A DNA stretch of 64,000 bases from SPJN01 sp965229935 (GTDB lineage: Bacteria > Pseudomonadota > Alphaproteobacteria > SPJN01): NCBI GenBank assembly GCA_965229935.1, contig CBDDKB010000002.1, positions 434,001 to 498,000 of the forward strand, read 5' to 3'. The notes beneath the pieces are model-generated. The model had not been told where the DNA came from. It searched no databases and worked only from the letters and a program-made list of their open reading frames with translations. Both the position numbers and the translations under genes were made by a program. Below, one piece after another: positions 39,623 through 49,217 of the stretch (the first letter of the stretch is position 1; the number at the start of each line of letters is the position of its first letter).

Positions 39623-40750
39623 ATGCGCCTGCTTACACGTTTTGCCCTTTTGTCCAGCCTTGCACTGGCACCGTTTGGTGCTGTGGCAACCCCGCCTGTT
39701 ATCGACAGCCAGACAGTGGATGGCTATCAGCTTGATACGGTGGCAGAGGGGCTGGATTTTCCGTGGTGTGTGGCGTTCTTGCCGAATGGTGATTTGTTGG
39801 TCACACAGCGCAACGGGGAAATGGTGCGCGTTGACACTGCGGGCAAAAAGCATGTGGTTCATGGCACCCCCGCCGTTTATCACGCCGGTCAGGGCGGCTT
39901 GTTCGATGTGATGCTGTCGCCTGATTTTGCACAGACGGGCATAGTGTATCTGTCATATGCCGCAGGAACGCCCAGTGCCAATCATACCAGTGTGATGAAG
40001 GCGCGGCTTGAAGGGAATAATATTCTGGATGGCGAAGTGATTTTTGCCGCCAGCCCAACAAAAGCAACGGCAGTACATTATGGTGGCCGCATGGTCACGT
40101 TGCCGGACGGGTCGATCGTGCTGACCTTGGGCGATGGCTTTCGTTATCGGGAGGAGGCACAGAAACTGTCCTCCCACCTTGGGACGATAGTGCGCTTTAT
40201 GCCTGACGGATCAGCGCCTGCGGATAATCCCTTCACAGGGCGGTCGGGGGCCAAGCCCGAAATCTTTACCTATGGCCATCGCAGCGTGCAGGGGTTGGTT
40301 TATGATGCGCAAACTGGCACTTTATGGGCGCATGAACATGGCGCGCAGGGCGGGGATGAGCTGAACATGCTAACACCCGGCGCTAATTATGGTTGGCCGC
40401 TTGCAACAACCGGGATTGATTATACGGGCGCGAAAATCACCCCGTTTAAAGAGTATCCGGGCACAGAAAAATACAAGCATGATTGGACCCCCTCAATTGC
40501 GCCATCGGGCATGGTCCTTTATCGCGGCAGCTTGATGCCTGCCCTTGATGGTGATGTCTTGATTGGCGGCTTGGCGTCTATGGATGTGCGCCATTTGGAG
40601 ATGGAGGGCAACGAGGTCACCAAAGAACATGTACTGTTTGAGGAGTTGGAAGAGCGGATACGTGATCTGCGCACGGGTCCTGATGGTGCGATCTATTTGC
40701 TGACCGATACGGATGAAGGCCGCGTTATTCGCATTTCTCCGGCGCCTTGA
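39623..40750 (+). CDS. Secreted PQQ-dependent sugar dehydrogenase (YliI/Asd-like)
   Basis: 375 residues with a signal peptide (about 1-23, ending GAVA-TPP). Six-bladed propeller motifs are visible: GLDFPWCVAFLPNGDLLVTQR (split), VHYGGRMVTLPDGS with the likely catalytic His, GDGFRYREEAQ, YGHRSVQGLVYD, WAHEHGAQGGDELN and GANYGWPLAT. These match soluble aldose sugar dehydrogenases that use PQQ and Ca2+ in the periplasm. No PQQ synthesis genes are in the window. ATG 39623 is chosen because ggga lies six bases upstream; the ATG at 39617 is too close. Confidence 0.9.
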   Translation: MRLLTRFALLSSLALAPFGAVATPPVIDSQTVDGYQLDTVAEGLDFPWCVAFLPNGDLLVTQRNGEMVRVDTAGKKHVVHGTPAVYHAGQGGLFDVMLSPDFAQTGIVYLSYAAGTPSANHTSVMKARLEGNNILDGEVIFAASPTKATAVHYGGRMVTLPDGSIVLTLGDGFRYREEAQKLSSHLGTIVRFMPDGSAPADNPFTGRSGAKPEIFTYGHRSVQGLVYDAQTGTLWAHEHGAQGGDELNMLTPGANYGWPLATTGIDYTGAKITPFKEYPGTEKYKHDWTPSIAPSGMVLYRGSLMPALDGDVLIGGLASMDVRHLEMEGNEVTKEHVLFEELEERIRDLRTGPDGAIYLLTDTDEGRVIRISPAP

Positions 40751-40883
40751 ACGGCCTGATGCTATCATTTGCTCGCGCAACAAAGCCTTGACAAAGCTGC
40801 ATAAATTGGCAGTTTAAATGCCATAATTTTTGATGCGGCATGCTTATGCTGTCGCAATAAATGATGTTTCAGGACCTTGATTA

Positions 40884-41504
40884 GTGGCAAGTGAAAAAGA
40901 AAAGACGCAGACGGTAAATGCTGATCAACCTGTAGAAGAACGGGATGGCCGCCGCCGCCGCCGGGCAACGTCGCGCCGGGCAATCACAGATGCCATGGTC
41001 AAGCTGATCGGCGATGGTGTGTTTGAACCGACAGCAGCCCAAGTGTCAGAGGTTGCGAATGTCGGCATGCGCACAGTGTTCCGCCACTTTAAAGATATGG
41101 AAAGCCTGTTTGCCGAAACACGGCTTGTGTTGGTTGGCCGTGTGCAGGTCTATTTTGATTTTGTCAGTGATGCTGAAACGGTTGAAGAACGGCTGACAGC
41201 CCTGATCGATAATCGTGCCGATTTATGCGAAATTATATCCAACTTTAAGTTGGCTGAACGGACATGGCTGCACCGGTCCAAATTCCTGCGCCAAGACGAT
41301 ATGCAGGTGCGCAAAACCTTGCGCCGGAACATGAAACAAAACCTGCCAGAGGCACAGGCACTTGATCCTGAAACGCTGGCTGCACTTGATATGGCGCTGG
41401 GTATTGATTGTTGGCTGTCACTGCGCCACGGCGCGGGCCTTAGTGTGGCGCAGGCGAAAAAGGCGGTTTATGCGCTTGCTGCGCCACTGATCCTGCCAGA
41501 TTGA
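40884..41504 (+). CDS. TetR-family transcriptional regulator
   Basis: 206 residues from a GTG start (agga nine bases upstream). An Arg-rich basic stretch (GRRRRRATSRR, about 22-32) leads into the helix-turn-helix (AAQVSEVANVGMRTVFRHFKDM, split, about 51-72), where AxxVGxRTVFRHF is the TetR recognition-helix pattern. The C-terminal domain has a single Cys-Trp (DCWLSLRHGAGL) and probably binds a hydrophobic ligand. It stands between the sugar dehydrogenase and the OsmC gene; its targets are not evident. Confidence 0.87.
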   Translation: MASEKEKTQTVNADQPVEERDGRRRRRATSRRAITDAMVKLIGDGVFEPTAAQVSEVANVGMRTVFRHFKDMESLFAETRLVLVGRVQVYFDFVSDAETVEERLTALIDNRADLCEIISNFKLAERTWLHRSKFLRQDDMQVRKTLRRNMKQNLPEAQALDPETLAALDMALGIDCWLSLRHGAGLSVAQAKKAVYALAAPLILPD

Positions 41505-41524
41505 CAGTTTGCCTGACAGGCCGT

Positions 41525-41944
41525 TTAGCCCTCGACAATTTCATAGGAATGGCTGACAGCGCAGCCTGCCTTTTCCATCATGATAGAGGCAGAGCAATAT
41601 TTTTCTGCTGACAGTTCTACGGCGCGTTTGACCATGGGTTCTTTCAGGTCAGTGCCCGTCACCACAAAATGCATATTGATTTTGGTAAAGACAGCGGGAA
41701 CAGCGTCTGCCCGTTCTGCCTGAAGCTGGGCCGCGCAGCCGGAAATATTTTGGCGGCTTTTCTTCAGGATCGTCACAACATCATAGGACGCGCAACCACC
41801 CATGCCCATTAATAGCATTTCCATCGGGCGGGGGCCGCGATTTTGACCGCCGCTGTCTGCGGGGCCATCCATGCGGACCTTGTGTGCAGTTTCTGATTCA
41901 GCCTCAAAGCAGACTTCATCGACCCAAGTGACGGTGGCTTTCAT
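41525..41944 (-). CDS. OsmC-family peroxide-reducing protein
   Basis: 139 residues. The two redox Cys are present: GGCASYDVVTIL (about residue 51) and KYCSASIMMEKAG (about 117). Both lie in the OsmC/Ohr pattern that reduces organic hydroperoxides or stores sulfane sulfur. The PMEMLLMGMGGCASYD segment is closer to the YhfA/OsmC-like general group than to Ohr. ATG 41944 is used; upstream codons have no ribosome site. It is convergent with the TetR gene (20 bp apart), so regulation by that TetR is not implied. Confidence 0.87.
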   Translation of the reverse strand: MKATVTWVDEVCFEAESETAHKVRMDGPADSGGQNRGPRPMEMLLMGMGGCASYDVVTILKKSRQNISGCAAQLQAERADAVPAVFTKINMHFVVTGTDLKEPMVKRAVELSAEKYCSASIMMEKAGCAVSHSYEIVEG

Positions 41945-42036
41945 AGTTCGGTATCCCGGGAAAAGAAATTTGGGCGACCATATAGGGGGGCGGGACGCTT
42001 GTAAATCCACCACAATAAAGGCCGCGCGCTATGTTA

Positions 42037-42091
42037 TCTCAAATGCGAATGCCTCCTTTCGCTGGCGGATTGATCTAAACCGCATTTGAGA
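42037..42091 (-). repeat. Repeat C, copy 3 (diverged core)
   Basis: A perfect 11-bp inverted repeat (tctcaaatgcg 42037-42047, cgcatttgaga 42081-42091). On the minus strand it starts ctcaaatgcggttt like the other copies, but the rest of the 33-base core is different. As with copy 1, it begins in the T-tract of an intrinsic terminator. Confidence 0.75.
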
Positions 42092-42119
42092 AAAAGGCCG
42101 CCCCTGTCGGGACGGCCTT
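42091..42119 (-). terminator. Intrinsic terminator of the second TonB receptor gene
   Basis: Minus strand: aaggccgtccc, loop gaca, ggggcggcctt, then ttt. The stem pairs at 10 of 11 positions. It lies about 30 bp after the receptor stop. Confidence 0.88.
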
Positions 42120-42147
42120 GTGAATTGGTTACTACCGTGAGCGCAAT

Positions 42148-44721
42148 CTAGAAGAAATAGCGTGCCTGCAATTTGAACACACGGCCATTGCCTAAAATGC
42201 CTTCATGGGCTTCGTCCTGTGCCGGTGTGTCGTTGAAGATTTGATAGCGGCGATTATCAAACAGGTTCTCACCGAACGCCATCAAGGACCATGTGCCTTC
42301 AAGGCTGCGAATGCCGATACGCGCATTCATGTTCCATTCTTCGGGCCGCATATTGATCGGATCATTATCGGTGTTGATGAAACTTTCGGTCTCATACATC
42401 GTGTCCGCGCCGATATGGAAAATGAAGGGGGAGTTAAATACCGGGCCATCATAAACGGCAGAGAAATTCAGCTGCCATTCGGGGGAGCCTGTCAATTGTT
42501 CACCTGACAGGTCGCACACCGTTGCCTGATAGGTGTCAACTGTACACGGGCCGCCCGTGAACGTGTCATAGGTAGCGTTGGTATAGGCACCCGATGCGGT
42601 CAGCAACACGCTTTCAAGCGGAACGAGCATGGCTTCCCATTCAACGCCATAGACGGTTGCGTCGGCGGCATTGTCGACAACAAATTCAACACCGTTAAAG
42701 GCAGAAACTTGCAGTCCCTGGAACGAGGTGTGGAAGCCAGACACATTCAAACGGCCAGCCCCTTCAAACCATTCTGATTTGAAGCCCAGCTCATAGGTTT
42801 GTGAGGTTTCTTCTTCAAACTCCAGATTGTTGGGGCGGTTGGGTTGGGCATTGTAGCCGCCGCCCTTAAAGCCCTTGGCCCATGTGAAATAGGCCATGAA
42901 GTCATCGCTGGTGCGATATTGCAGCGATACTTTTGGTGAAATATCAAATTCATCGCGGCTTAAAGATTCTTCAAACTGGGTGATGCCGGGGGTGAAGAAT
43001 TGCAGGGTGACAATGCCCAAAGGGTTGTCGTCAAACTCAATCGGCAAGTCTGAATCAGGGTCCTGCACAAAGACTTGTCCATCCTGTCCGGTCCGGTGGT
43101 TGGTTAGCGTATGCTTGATATAAACGGATTTTTCTTCGTATGAGGCACGGGCCCCGGCGGTCAATGCAAACCGTTCTGTGATCTCCCACTGGAACTGTCC
43201 AAAAGCGGCGAAGCTGTCTGATTCTTGGGCGAAAATGCGGTTTGAACTTTCGATGGGCGCGACGCCTTCAAGCTGTTGGCGCACCTGAATGAGGTTGCCT
43301 GCCAACTGACCTGCCAGTTCATTGTTCAAAGTCACATCGCGGCATTGTTTGAACGCGTCTTCGGTCGGCAGGTTGTCACACAGGATCAACTCACCCGCGC
43401 CGGAGAATGCCAAAGCCTCTTCAATCGTGATAAAGGTTGAATAGTCATAGGTCGCATCAACTTCATTGTGCAGATAGTAGACACCTGCCACATATTCGAA
43501 TGTGCCCGGTTCTGACGTAAAGCGCAGCTCGGTCGAATATTGGGTATAGTCTTCATTATTATCCAGCTTCAGGACCGGCATGGGGCCGAAGTCAGCATCC
43601 AAAAAGACCAATTCTTCAAACTGGGCATAGTTTGTGACGGATGTGATTGTGCCAAGATTGGTTTCAAATTCAGCATGCAGTGTCGTGTCATAAAAATCGC
43701 GCTTGGCGAAATCGTCAAAATCCTTGTGCGTGATGTAATCTTCATTAGCGACATATTTGGGGTCGAACACGCGGAACCCGGCGGCAAAGCGCGGCTTGTC
43801 CAAAATCGGTTGGGAACCATTGCCCAACTGGTCGATCGACCCGCCATTGAAGGTCAACAGAATATTAAGATCGGCGCTCGGCTCATAACGCAGCTTTGCG
43901 CGGTAGTTCAGATTATCAAGATTATTATCTTCATTGCCCGTCGTTGTGTTGAACATGATCCCGTCGCGGGTTTCGGTCATCACGGCAACGCGGAAACTTA
44001 AATCTTCGCTAAGCAGCGGGCCGCCAACAGCGCCGCGCAGGCGAATGTAATTGTCTTCGCCATAGGTGGCATCAAGATCGGCAGTCCACTCATTCTCAGG
44101 CAGGGCCGTGCGCAGATGCATCACACCCGCCACAGCATTCTTGCCAAACAATGTCCCTTGCGGGCCGCGCAACACTTCGATACCTGCCAAGTCAAGCTGA
44201 CCGTTCGACAGATAGGCGGGGCGGCCATAATAGACTTCATCAATAATGATGGCGACGGACTGTTCAAAGCCGCGGTTCCAGCCTGAGCCAAGGCCACGCA
44301 TTGAGATGAAGTTAAAGGTCGGTGAATAGGTGATGTTCATGTTCGGGGTCTGCGCCGCAACAGATGACAGGTCCGACATGTCTTTTTCTTTGATGTCATC
44401 ACCGCTGATGGCTGTTACAGACAGGGGCACGTCCTGCACATCTTCGGCGCGCTTTTGGGCGGTCACGATAATTTCGTCAAGCTTGGGGCCGCTGCTTTTT
44501 ACGGGTTCTGTTACAGCGTCGTTTACGGGCGCGGTATCTGCCGCGGCGGTTGCGGTTTGGTCTGCCGCTTCTGCTTCAACAGTCGCTTCTGCTTCAAAGA
44601 ACAAAGTGTCGTCGTCGGTCGCTGCGTCTTGCGCATAGGTGTGGCCCGCCATACCGGTTGAGGCCAAAATGACAGCCAATAGCGAACGGCGCGCCGCAAG
44701 GCGCGTGAACTTGAATTCCAT
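42148..44721 (-). CDS. TonB-dependent outer-membrane receptor (857 aa)
   Basis: A signal peptide (about 1-31, ending TYAQ-DA) is followed by an acidic Ala/Asp/Glu/Thr spacer (about 32-82) and the TonB-box/plug start LDEIIVTAQKR (about 83-93). Plug motifs are VPLSVTAISGDDI, FISMRGLGSGWNRGFE and GPQGTLFGKNAVAGV. The barrel ends VFKLQARYFF with a terminal Phe. No STN domain. Architecture matches the receptor at 27.1-29.6 kb, although the sequences are well diverged. Transport ligand unknown; the SDR/aldolase pair upstream points to an organic compound. Confidence 0.92.
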   Translation of the reverse strand: MEFKFTRLAARRSLLAVILASTGMAGHTYAQDAATDDDTLFFEAEATVEAEAADQTATAAADTAPVNDAVTEPVKSSGPKLDEIIVTAQKRAEDVQDVPLSVTAISGDDIKEKDMSDLSSVAAQTPNMNITYSPTFNFISMRGLGSGWNRGFEQSVAIIIDEVYYGRPAYLSNGQLDLAGIEVLRGPQGTLFGKNAVAGVMHLRTALPENEWTADLDATYGEDNYIRLRGAVGGPLLSEDLSFRVAVMTETRDGIMFNTTTGNEDNNLDNLNYRAKLRYEPSADLNILLTFNGGSIDQLGNGSQPILDKPRFAAGFRVFDPKYVANEDYITHKDFDDFAKRDFYDTTLHAEFETNLGTITSVTNYAQFEELVFLDADFGPMPVLKLDNNEDYTQYSTELRFTSEPGTFEYVAGVYYLHNEVDATYDYSTFITIEEALAFSGAGELILCDNLPTEDAFKQCRDVTLNNELAGQLAGNLIQVRQQLEGVAPIESSNRIFAQESDSFAAFGQFQWEITERFALTAGARASYEEKSVYIKHTLTNHRTGQDGQVFVQDPDSDLPIEFDDNPLGIVTLQFFTPGITQFEESLSRDEFDISPKVSLQYRTSDDFMAYFTWAKGFKGGGYNAQPNRPNNLEFEEETSQTYELGFKSEWFEGAGRLNVSGFHTSFQGLQVSAFNGVEFVVDNAADATVYGVEWEAMLVPLESVLLTASGAYTNATYDTFTGGPCTVDTYQATVCDLSGEQLTGSPEWQLNFSAVYDGPVFNSPFIFHIGADTMYETESFINTDNDPINMRPEEWNMNARIGIRSLEGTWSLMAFGENLFDNRRYQIFNDTPAQDEAHEGILGNGRVFKLQARYFF

Positions 44722-44804
44722 TCCGGAAATCCCCCAATAAAAAATTCAGACCCGGTTCCCCGCCGTTTCTGAATTTATGAATAATCTTTATATATTCAGA
44801 CGCA

Positions 44805-44833
44805 CTTAAACCAGCCCTGACCCTTGGGGTCAA
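44805..44833 (-). promoter_or_regulatory. Possible promoter of the second TonB receptor
   Basis: Minus strand: ttgacc (44833-44828), 17-bp spacer, tttaag (44810-44805), about 84 bp upstream of the start codon. An inverted tgac/gtca pair flanks it upstream (tgacgcatgtgtca). No Fur-like box is seen. Confidence 0.4.
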
Positions 44834-44915
44834 GACTGACACATGCGTCATATTTGATTTATTGGTAAATCGCCATCGATGTATTTTCTAGATTGTTGGC
44901 GAATTTTGCCGCAAA

Positions 44916-45695
44916 TCAGGCGTTTTTAATGGTCACACCGCCATCAACGGGGATCGCTGCCCCCGTCAGGAACGAGGCTGCGGGCAATACGACAGACAGT
45001 GTGATATTCGCCACCTCCTCAGGAATGCCATAGCGTTTCAGCGCCACCCGCCGCTTGGCGAAAATGGTCTTATGCTCGTCCGGGATGGCTTCGGTAATGC
45101 CTGTGTGGATCGGGCCGGGGCAAATGGCGTTGACGGTAATCCCTTCAGGACCAAGGTCTACGGCCAGCGCACGGGTCAGGCCGATCACACCATGTTTTGC
45201 GGCAACATAGGCGCTGTTGGCCTTTGTGGCGCCCAGCCCCTCGGTCGAGGCGACATTGACGATGCGGGCATTTTCCGATTGGCGCAGATAGGGCAGGGCC
45301 GCCTGCACAAATGTTTTCTGTGCGGTCAGCATGACGGCAAGGCTTAGGTCCCAAACATCGTCGTAAGTGTCCATGTCGAGCATAGCGGGCAGGGCAAAGC
45401 CTGCATTATTGACGATGATGTCGATGCGGCCCAATTCTTTGGCGGCAATTTCAACTGACTTGCGGATTTCAGCCTGATCGCGCAAATCCTGCGCAAAGGT
45501 CACGACGTTCACACCGCGAGTGCGGGCTTCTTCGGCAACAGCCTCCAGCGCCTCTGCCTGCAAATCAAACAGGGCAAGGTCGCAGCCTTCATCGGCAAAC
45601 AGAATGGCTGTGGCGCGGCCCATGCCGCTTGCCGCGCCCGTGACGATAGCCGCCGACCCTTTGATGGAGCGGCTGAGTTTTTGATAAGTACTCAT
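44916..45695 (-). CDS. SDR-family oxidoreductase (FabG-like)
   Basis: 259 residues, classical short-chain dehydrogenase: TGAASGMGRA (19-28), NNAG (96-99), and Ser150-Tyr163-Lys167 (SAYVAAKHG), with the PG motif ICPGPIHTGI and C-terminal LTGAAIPVDGG. Asp42-type residue in ALFDLQ favours NAD over NADP. The start lies five bases after the stop of the class II aldolase gene, so the two are one operon. A plausible pathway is aldol cleavage of a sugar or sugar acid plus oxidation of a hydroxyl group. The exact substrate is unknown. Confidence 0.9.
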   Translation of the reverse strand: MSTYQKLSRSIKGSAAIVTGAASGMGRATAILFADEGCDLALFDLQAEALEAVAEEARTRGVNVVTFAQDLRDQAEIRKSVEIAAKELGRIDIIVNNAGFALPAMLDMDTYDDVWDLSLAVMLTAQKTFVQAALPYLRQSENARIVNVASTEGLGATKANSAYVAAKHGVIGLTRALAVDLGPEGITVNAICPGPIHTGITEAIPDEHKTIFAKRRVALKRYGIPEEVANITLSVVLPAASFLTGAAIPVDGGVTIKNA

Positions 45696-45700
45696 ATAGA

Positions 45701-46483
45701 CTAGTCCCGGTAAGACGGATCGCGGCGATCAAGGAAGCGCAGCAGACCCGGCCATGCCAAGAAGTTGCCGCCGCCATTAAAAGCAGGGGCGGTCTGTTCT
45801 TCAACTCGGTCCTGCATATCGGTGTCGAGCAGGCGGATCGCATCCTTACCACCAGCGCTTAGCGCCTTAACCTGCATCGTGCAGGCACGTTCAAGGAAGA
45901 ACATACGCAGCCATGCGTCACCTGCGGTTGCGCCCACGGTCAATGTGCCGTGATTGTACAGCATCATGAATTTCTTATCGCCCATATCGGCGACCAAACG
46001 CTCACGCTCATCCAAGTCAAGCGCAACGCCTTCATAATCATGATAGGCAAGGTCATTATAAACACCCAAAGCGGTCTGGCAGAAGGGCAATAGGCCATGT
46101 TTCTGACAGGACACAGCAACACCATCATCGGTGTGCAGGTGAATGATATAGTGGGCGTCTTCGACATTCATGTGAACAGCAGAATGAATGGTGAAGCCTG
46201 CCGGGTTCACAAAGAACGGGCTTTCTTCAACAATATTGCCTTCAACGTCGATCTTGACGAGGGAGGAGGCGGTAATCTCTTCAAACAACATCCCATAGGG
46301 ATTAATCAGGAAGTGATGATCCGGCCCCGGTACGCGTGCAGATATATGGGTAAAGACCATATCGTCCCAGCCATGATAGGCCACCAAACGATATAGCGCA
46401 GCGAGATTGACGCGGGCTTCCCACTCTTCGGGGGAGCAACGGTCCTTCACGGACGGAATTTCTAGCATTTCAACAGCGGCCAT
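45701..46483 (-). CDS. Class II aldolase/adducin-family protein
   Basis: 260 residues. Zn-binding residues appear as IIHLHTDDG (His pair) and MLYNHGTLT (third His), with FTHISARVPG and INPYGMLFEEITASSLVKID (split) as the substrate-side motifs. L-fuculose-1-phosphate aldolase and L-ribulose-5-phosphate epimerase belong here, but many members are unassigned and lack the catalytic Tyr/Glu. The ribosome site is strong (aggagg). The operon with the SDR suggests a joint catabolic step downstream of uptake by the neighbouring TonB receptor. Confidence 0.88.
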   Translation of the reverse strand: MAAVEMLEIPSVKDRCSPEEWEARVNLAALYRLVAYHGWDDMVFTHISARVPGPDHHFLINPYGMLFEEITASSLVKIDVEGNIVEESPFFVNPAGFTIHSAVHMNVEDAHYIIHLHTDDGVAVSCQKHGLLPFCQTALGVYNDLAYHDYEGVALDLDERERLVADMGDKKFMMLYNHGTLTVGATAGDAWLRMFFLERACTMQVKALSAGGKDAIRLLDTDMQDRVEEQTAPAFNGGGNFLAWPGLLRFLDRRDPSYRD

Positions 46484-46563
46484 TTTCGCCTCCTCTTATT
46501 CAATCTGGCGGGGATTTTGCTCTTTTTTAACCCGGGGAGTCAAACCGCACTGTCAAATTTTAC

Positions 46564-48066
46564 TCATTTGGTCAGAATTCTTTGCACGGCATCGGTCCAG
46601 CCTTTCAGGCGCATGGTGCGTTCATCGGTGCCCATTTTCGGCTCAAACAACCGATCCCGGGCCCAATCGCGGCTGACTTGATCCTTGCTTTCGATCAAAC
46701 CTGCGCCCAATGCAGCCAAATAGGCCGCGCCGAGTGCTGTGGTTTCGATGATCTTGGGTCGTTCCACAACCTGCCCGGTCAGATCAGCCAGCCGCTGCAT
46801 GGCCCAGTCATTCGCAACCATGCCGCCATCAACGCGCAAGGGCGCTTCGCCAGTTGTGCCGCGATCAGCGGCCATGGCGGTCATCAAATCGCAGGTCTGG
46901 TAGCACACGCTTTCAATTGCGGCGCGGACAATTTCCTTGATCCCGCTGTCCCGCGTCAGGCCCAAAATAGCACCGCGCGCATCCGCGTCCCAATGGGGCG
47001 CACCAAGTCCGACAAAGGCAGGCACCATATAGACGCCACTATCCGGGTTGGCATCGCGGGCCAGCGCCTCTGAATCAGCGGCGTCTTCGATCAACTTCAA
47101 CCCATCACGCACCCATTGAATGGTTGCCCCTGCCATAAAGATCGACCCTTCAAGGGCATAGTGGGTCACGCCGTCAATCTGATAGGCGATGGTAGACAGC
47201 AGGCGGTTTTGCGATGGCGCGCGGGTTTCGCCCACATTCATCAGGGCAAAGCAGCCCGTGCCATAAGTACTTTTCATCATGCCCGGTTCAAAGCAGGCCT
47301 GCCCGATCCCGGCGGCCTGTTGATCACCCGCCATCCCCGTAATGGGAATGGCACGGCCCAGCAATTTTGCCTCCGTCGTGCCGAATGCGGCGGCATTGCC
47401 CATCACCTCTGGCAGGATCGCCATGGGAATATCAAGCAGGTCACACAGGTCCTCATCCCACGCCAGCGTGTCGATATTGAATAATAATGTGCGGCAGGCA
47501 TTTGTGACATCGGTGACGTGGGAAGCGCCCCCCGTCAATTGCCAGACAAGCCATGTGTCGATAGTGCCAAAGGCAAGCTTGCCAGCCGCAGCCCTGTCGC
47601 GCGCGCCCTCAACAGTGTCGAGGATATATTTCAGTTTGGTGCCGGAAAAATAGGGGTCGAGCAGCAGGCCCGTTTTTTCTTGCACGAGCGCTTCTTTACC
47701 ATCGGCCTTTAGCTGATCACACAGGGCGGCGGTGCGCCTGTCTTGCCACACAATCGCATTGTGGATGGGTGCGCCAGTGTCCCGATCCCACACCACAACT
47801 GTTTCGCGCTGGTTGGTGATGCCGATAGCGGCGATTTCATCGGCGCTGATGCGGGCGTTTTGGATCGCCTGTTTGCAGGTCGTCAGGACCGATCGCCAAA
47901 TTTCCATCGCATCATGTTCAACCCAGCCATCGGCGGGGAAAATCTGGGTAAATTCCTGTTGCGCGCTGGCGGTGGGACGCATTTGGGCGTCAAAGACAAT
48001 GGCGCGGCTGGAGGTTGTGCCCTGATCAATCGCGAGAATGTGAGGCGCTGTGCTGGATTGTGACAT
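46564..48066 (-). CDS. glpK: Glycerol kinase
   Basis: 500 residues. ATP-dependent phosphorylation of glycerol to sn-glycerol 3-phosphate, entry point to lipid and glycolytic pools. FGGY-kinase motifs: DQGTTSSRAIVFD at the N-terminus (phosphate 1), GWVEHDAMEIW, NQRETVVVWD, SGTKLKYILD, STYGTGCFALMN and GGMVANDWAMQ. Length is typical. Aaaggg lies upstream of the ATG. The gene is divergent from moaA with 44 bp between starts. No glpD/glpF nearby, so control is probably independent. Confidence 0.96.
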   Translation of the reverse strand: MSQSSTAPHILAIDQGTTSSRAIVFDAQMRPTASAQQEFTQIFPADGWVEHDAMEIWRSVLTTCKQAIQNARISADEIAAIGITNQRETVVVWDRDTGAPIHNAIVWQDRRTAALCDQLKADGKEALVQEKTGLLLDPYFSGTKLKYILDTVEGARDRAAAGKLAFGTIDTWLVWQLTGGASHVTDVTNACRTLLFNIDTLAWDEDLCDLLDIPMAILPEVMGNAAAFGTTEAKLLGRAIPITGMAGDQQAAGIGQACFEPGMMKSTYGTGCFALMNVGETRAPSQNRLLSTIAYQIDGVTHYALEGSIFMAGATIQWVRDGLKLIEDAADSEALARDANPDSGVYMVPAFVGLGAPHWDADARGAILGLTRDSGIKEIVRAAIESVCYQTCDLMTAMAADRGTTGEAPLRVDGGMVANDWAMQRLADLTGQVVERPKIIETTALGAAYLAALGAGLIESKDQVSRDWARDRLFEPKMGTDERTMRLKGWTDAVQRILTK

Positions 48067-48110
48067 TGGATGCCCTTTAGAAACAAACGAAAGCTATGCT
48101 AGATAGGGGT

Positions 48111-49154
48111 ATGACTATTCCGCAAACGCAGCAACAAATCCAGTCCGATGGGACCGGGCCGCAATTGGTGGATGGCTTTGGCCGCCATATCACCTATGTG
48201 CGCCTGTCTGTGACGGACCGCTGCGACTTCCGCTGCACCTATTGCATGGCAGAACAGATGAACTTCCTGCCGCGCAAGGAGTTGCTGACGCTGGAGGAGT
48301 TGGACCTCGTTGCCTCCACCCTCATCACACGGGGGGTACGCAAGTTGCGGATCACCGGGGGTGAACCCTTGGTGCGCAAGGGGGTCATCGGCCTGTTTGA
48401 CAGGCTGGGTCGTCATCTTGATATGGGCGCGCTTGATGAATTGACGTTGACCACCAATGGCTCCCAATTGCCGCGCCATGCCAAGGCACTTTATCAGGCG
48501 GGAGTGCGGCGGGTGAACATATCGCTCGACACGCTAAACGCTGACAAGTTTGCCGAAATCACGCGGTGGGGCACGCTGGACCAACCCTTGGATGGGATGA
48601 AGGCGGCGCAGGATGCTGGCCTGAAAGTCAAGCTGAATTGCGTTGCAATGACCGGCGTTAACGATGGAGAGCTGGCCCAGCTTGCCAGCTTTGCCCATGA
48701 AAATGGTGCCGACATCACCTTTATCGAAACCATGCCACTTGGCGCGGTTGACACCGACCGGGCGCAGGATTTCTTATCGCTTCAGACCGTGCGTGATCAG
48801 CTGGCGCAGCACTGGACGCTGACAGACCTGACAGAGACAACGGGTGGTCCGGCGCGCTATGTGCGCTGTGAAGAAACAGGCGGCAAGATCGGCTTTGTCA
48901 CGCCGATGAGCCATAATTTCTGCGCCACTTGCAACCGGGTGCGCCTGACATGCACCGGGCAGCTTTATATGTGTTTGGGCCATGATAGCCGCGTGGATTT
49001 GCGTGCCGCAGTGCGCAGCGACGCGCCAGAGGCTGCTTTAGACCACGCATTGGCCCTTGCGATGCGGCAAAAGCCTGAAAAGCATGACTTTTCTATTGAT
49101 CCCAATGACCCGAAGCCTGCACTATCACGTCATATGTCAGTCACAGGTGGCTGA
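48111..49154 (+). CDS. moaA: GTP 3',8-cyclase MoaA
   Basis: 347 residues, radical SAM enzyme for the first step of molybdenum cofactor synthesis (GTP to 3',8-cyclo-GTP). The N-terminal cluster site is CDFRCTYCM; the SAM motif is ITGGEPLV; the C-terminal [4Fe-4S] site is CATCNRVRLTC with a final Cys at YMCLG. The protein ends in Gly-Gly, as required for activity. Start ATG 48111 (aggggt upstream) is chosen over ATG 48096. No other moa gene is in the window. Confidence 0.95.
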   Translation: MTIPQTQQQIQSDGTGPQLVDGFGRHITYVRLSVTDRCDFRCTYCMAEQMNFLPRKELLTLEELDLVASTLITRGVRKLRITGGEPLVRKGVIGLFDRLGRHLDMGALDELTLTTNGSQLPRHAKALYQAGVRRVNISLDTLNADKFAEITRWGTLDQPLDGMKAAQDAGLKVKLNCVAMTGVNDGELAQLASFAHENGADITFIETMPLGAVDTDRAQDFLSLQTVRDQLAQHWTLTDLTETTGGPARYVRCEETGGKIGFVTPMSHNFCATCNRVRLTCTGQLYMCLGHDSRVDLRAAVRSDAPEAALDHALALAMRQKPEKHDFSIDPNDPKPALSRHMSVTGG

Positions 49155-49217
49155 CAGGGCTTAAACGCAGGGAAGGTGGGTCCTGTGCACAACAACCTTA
49201 AGGGTTGAGGGGTTTTT

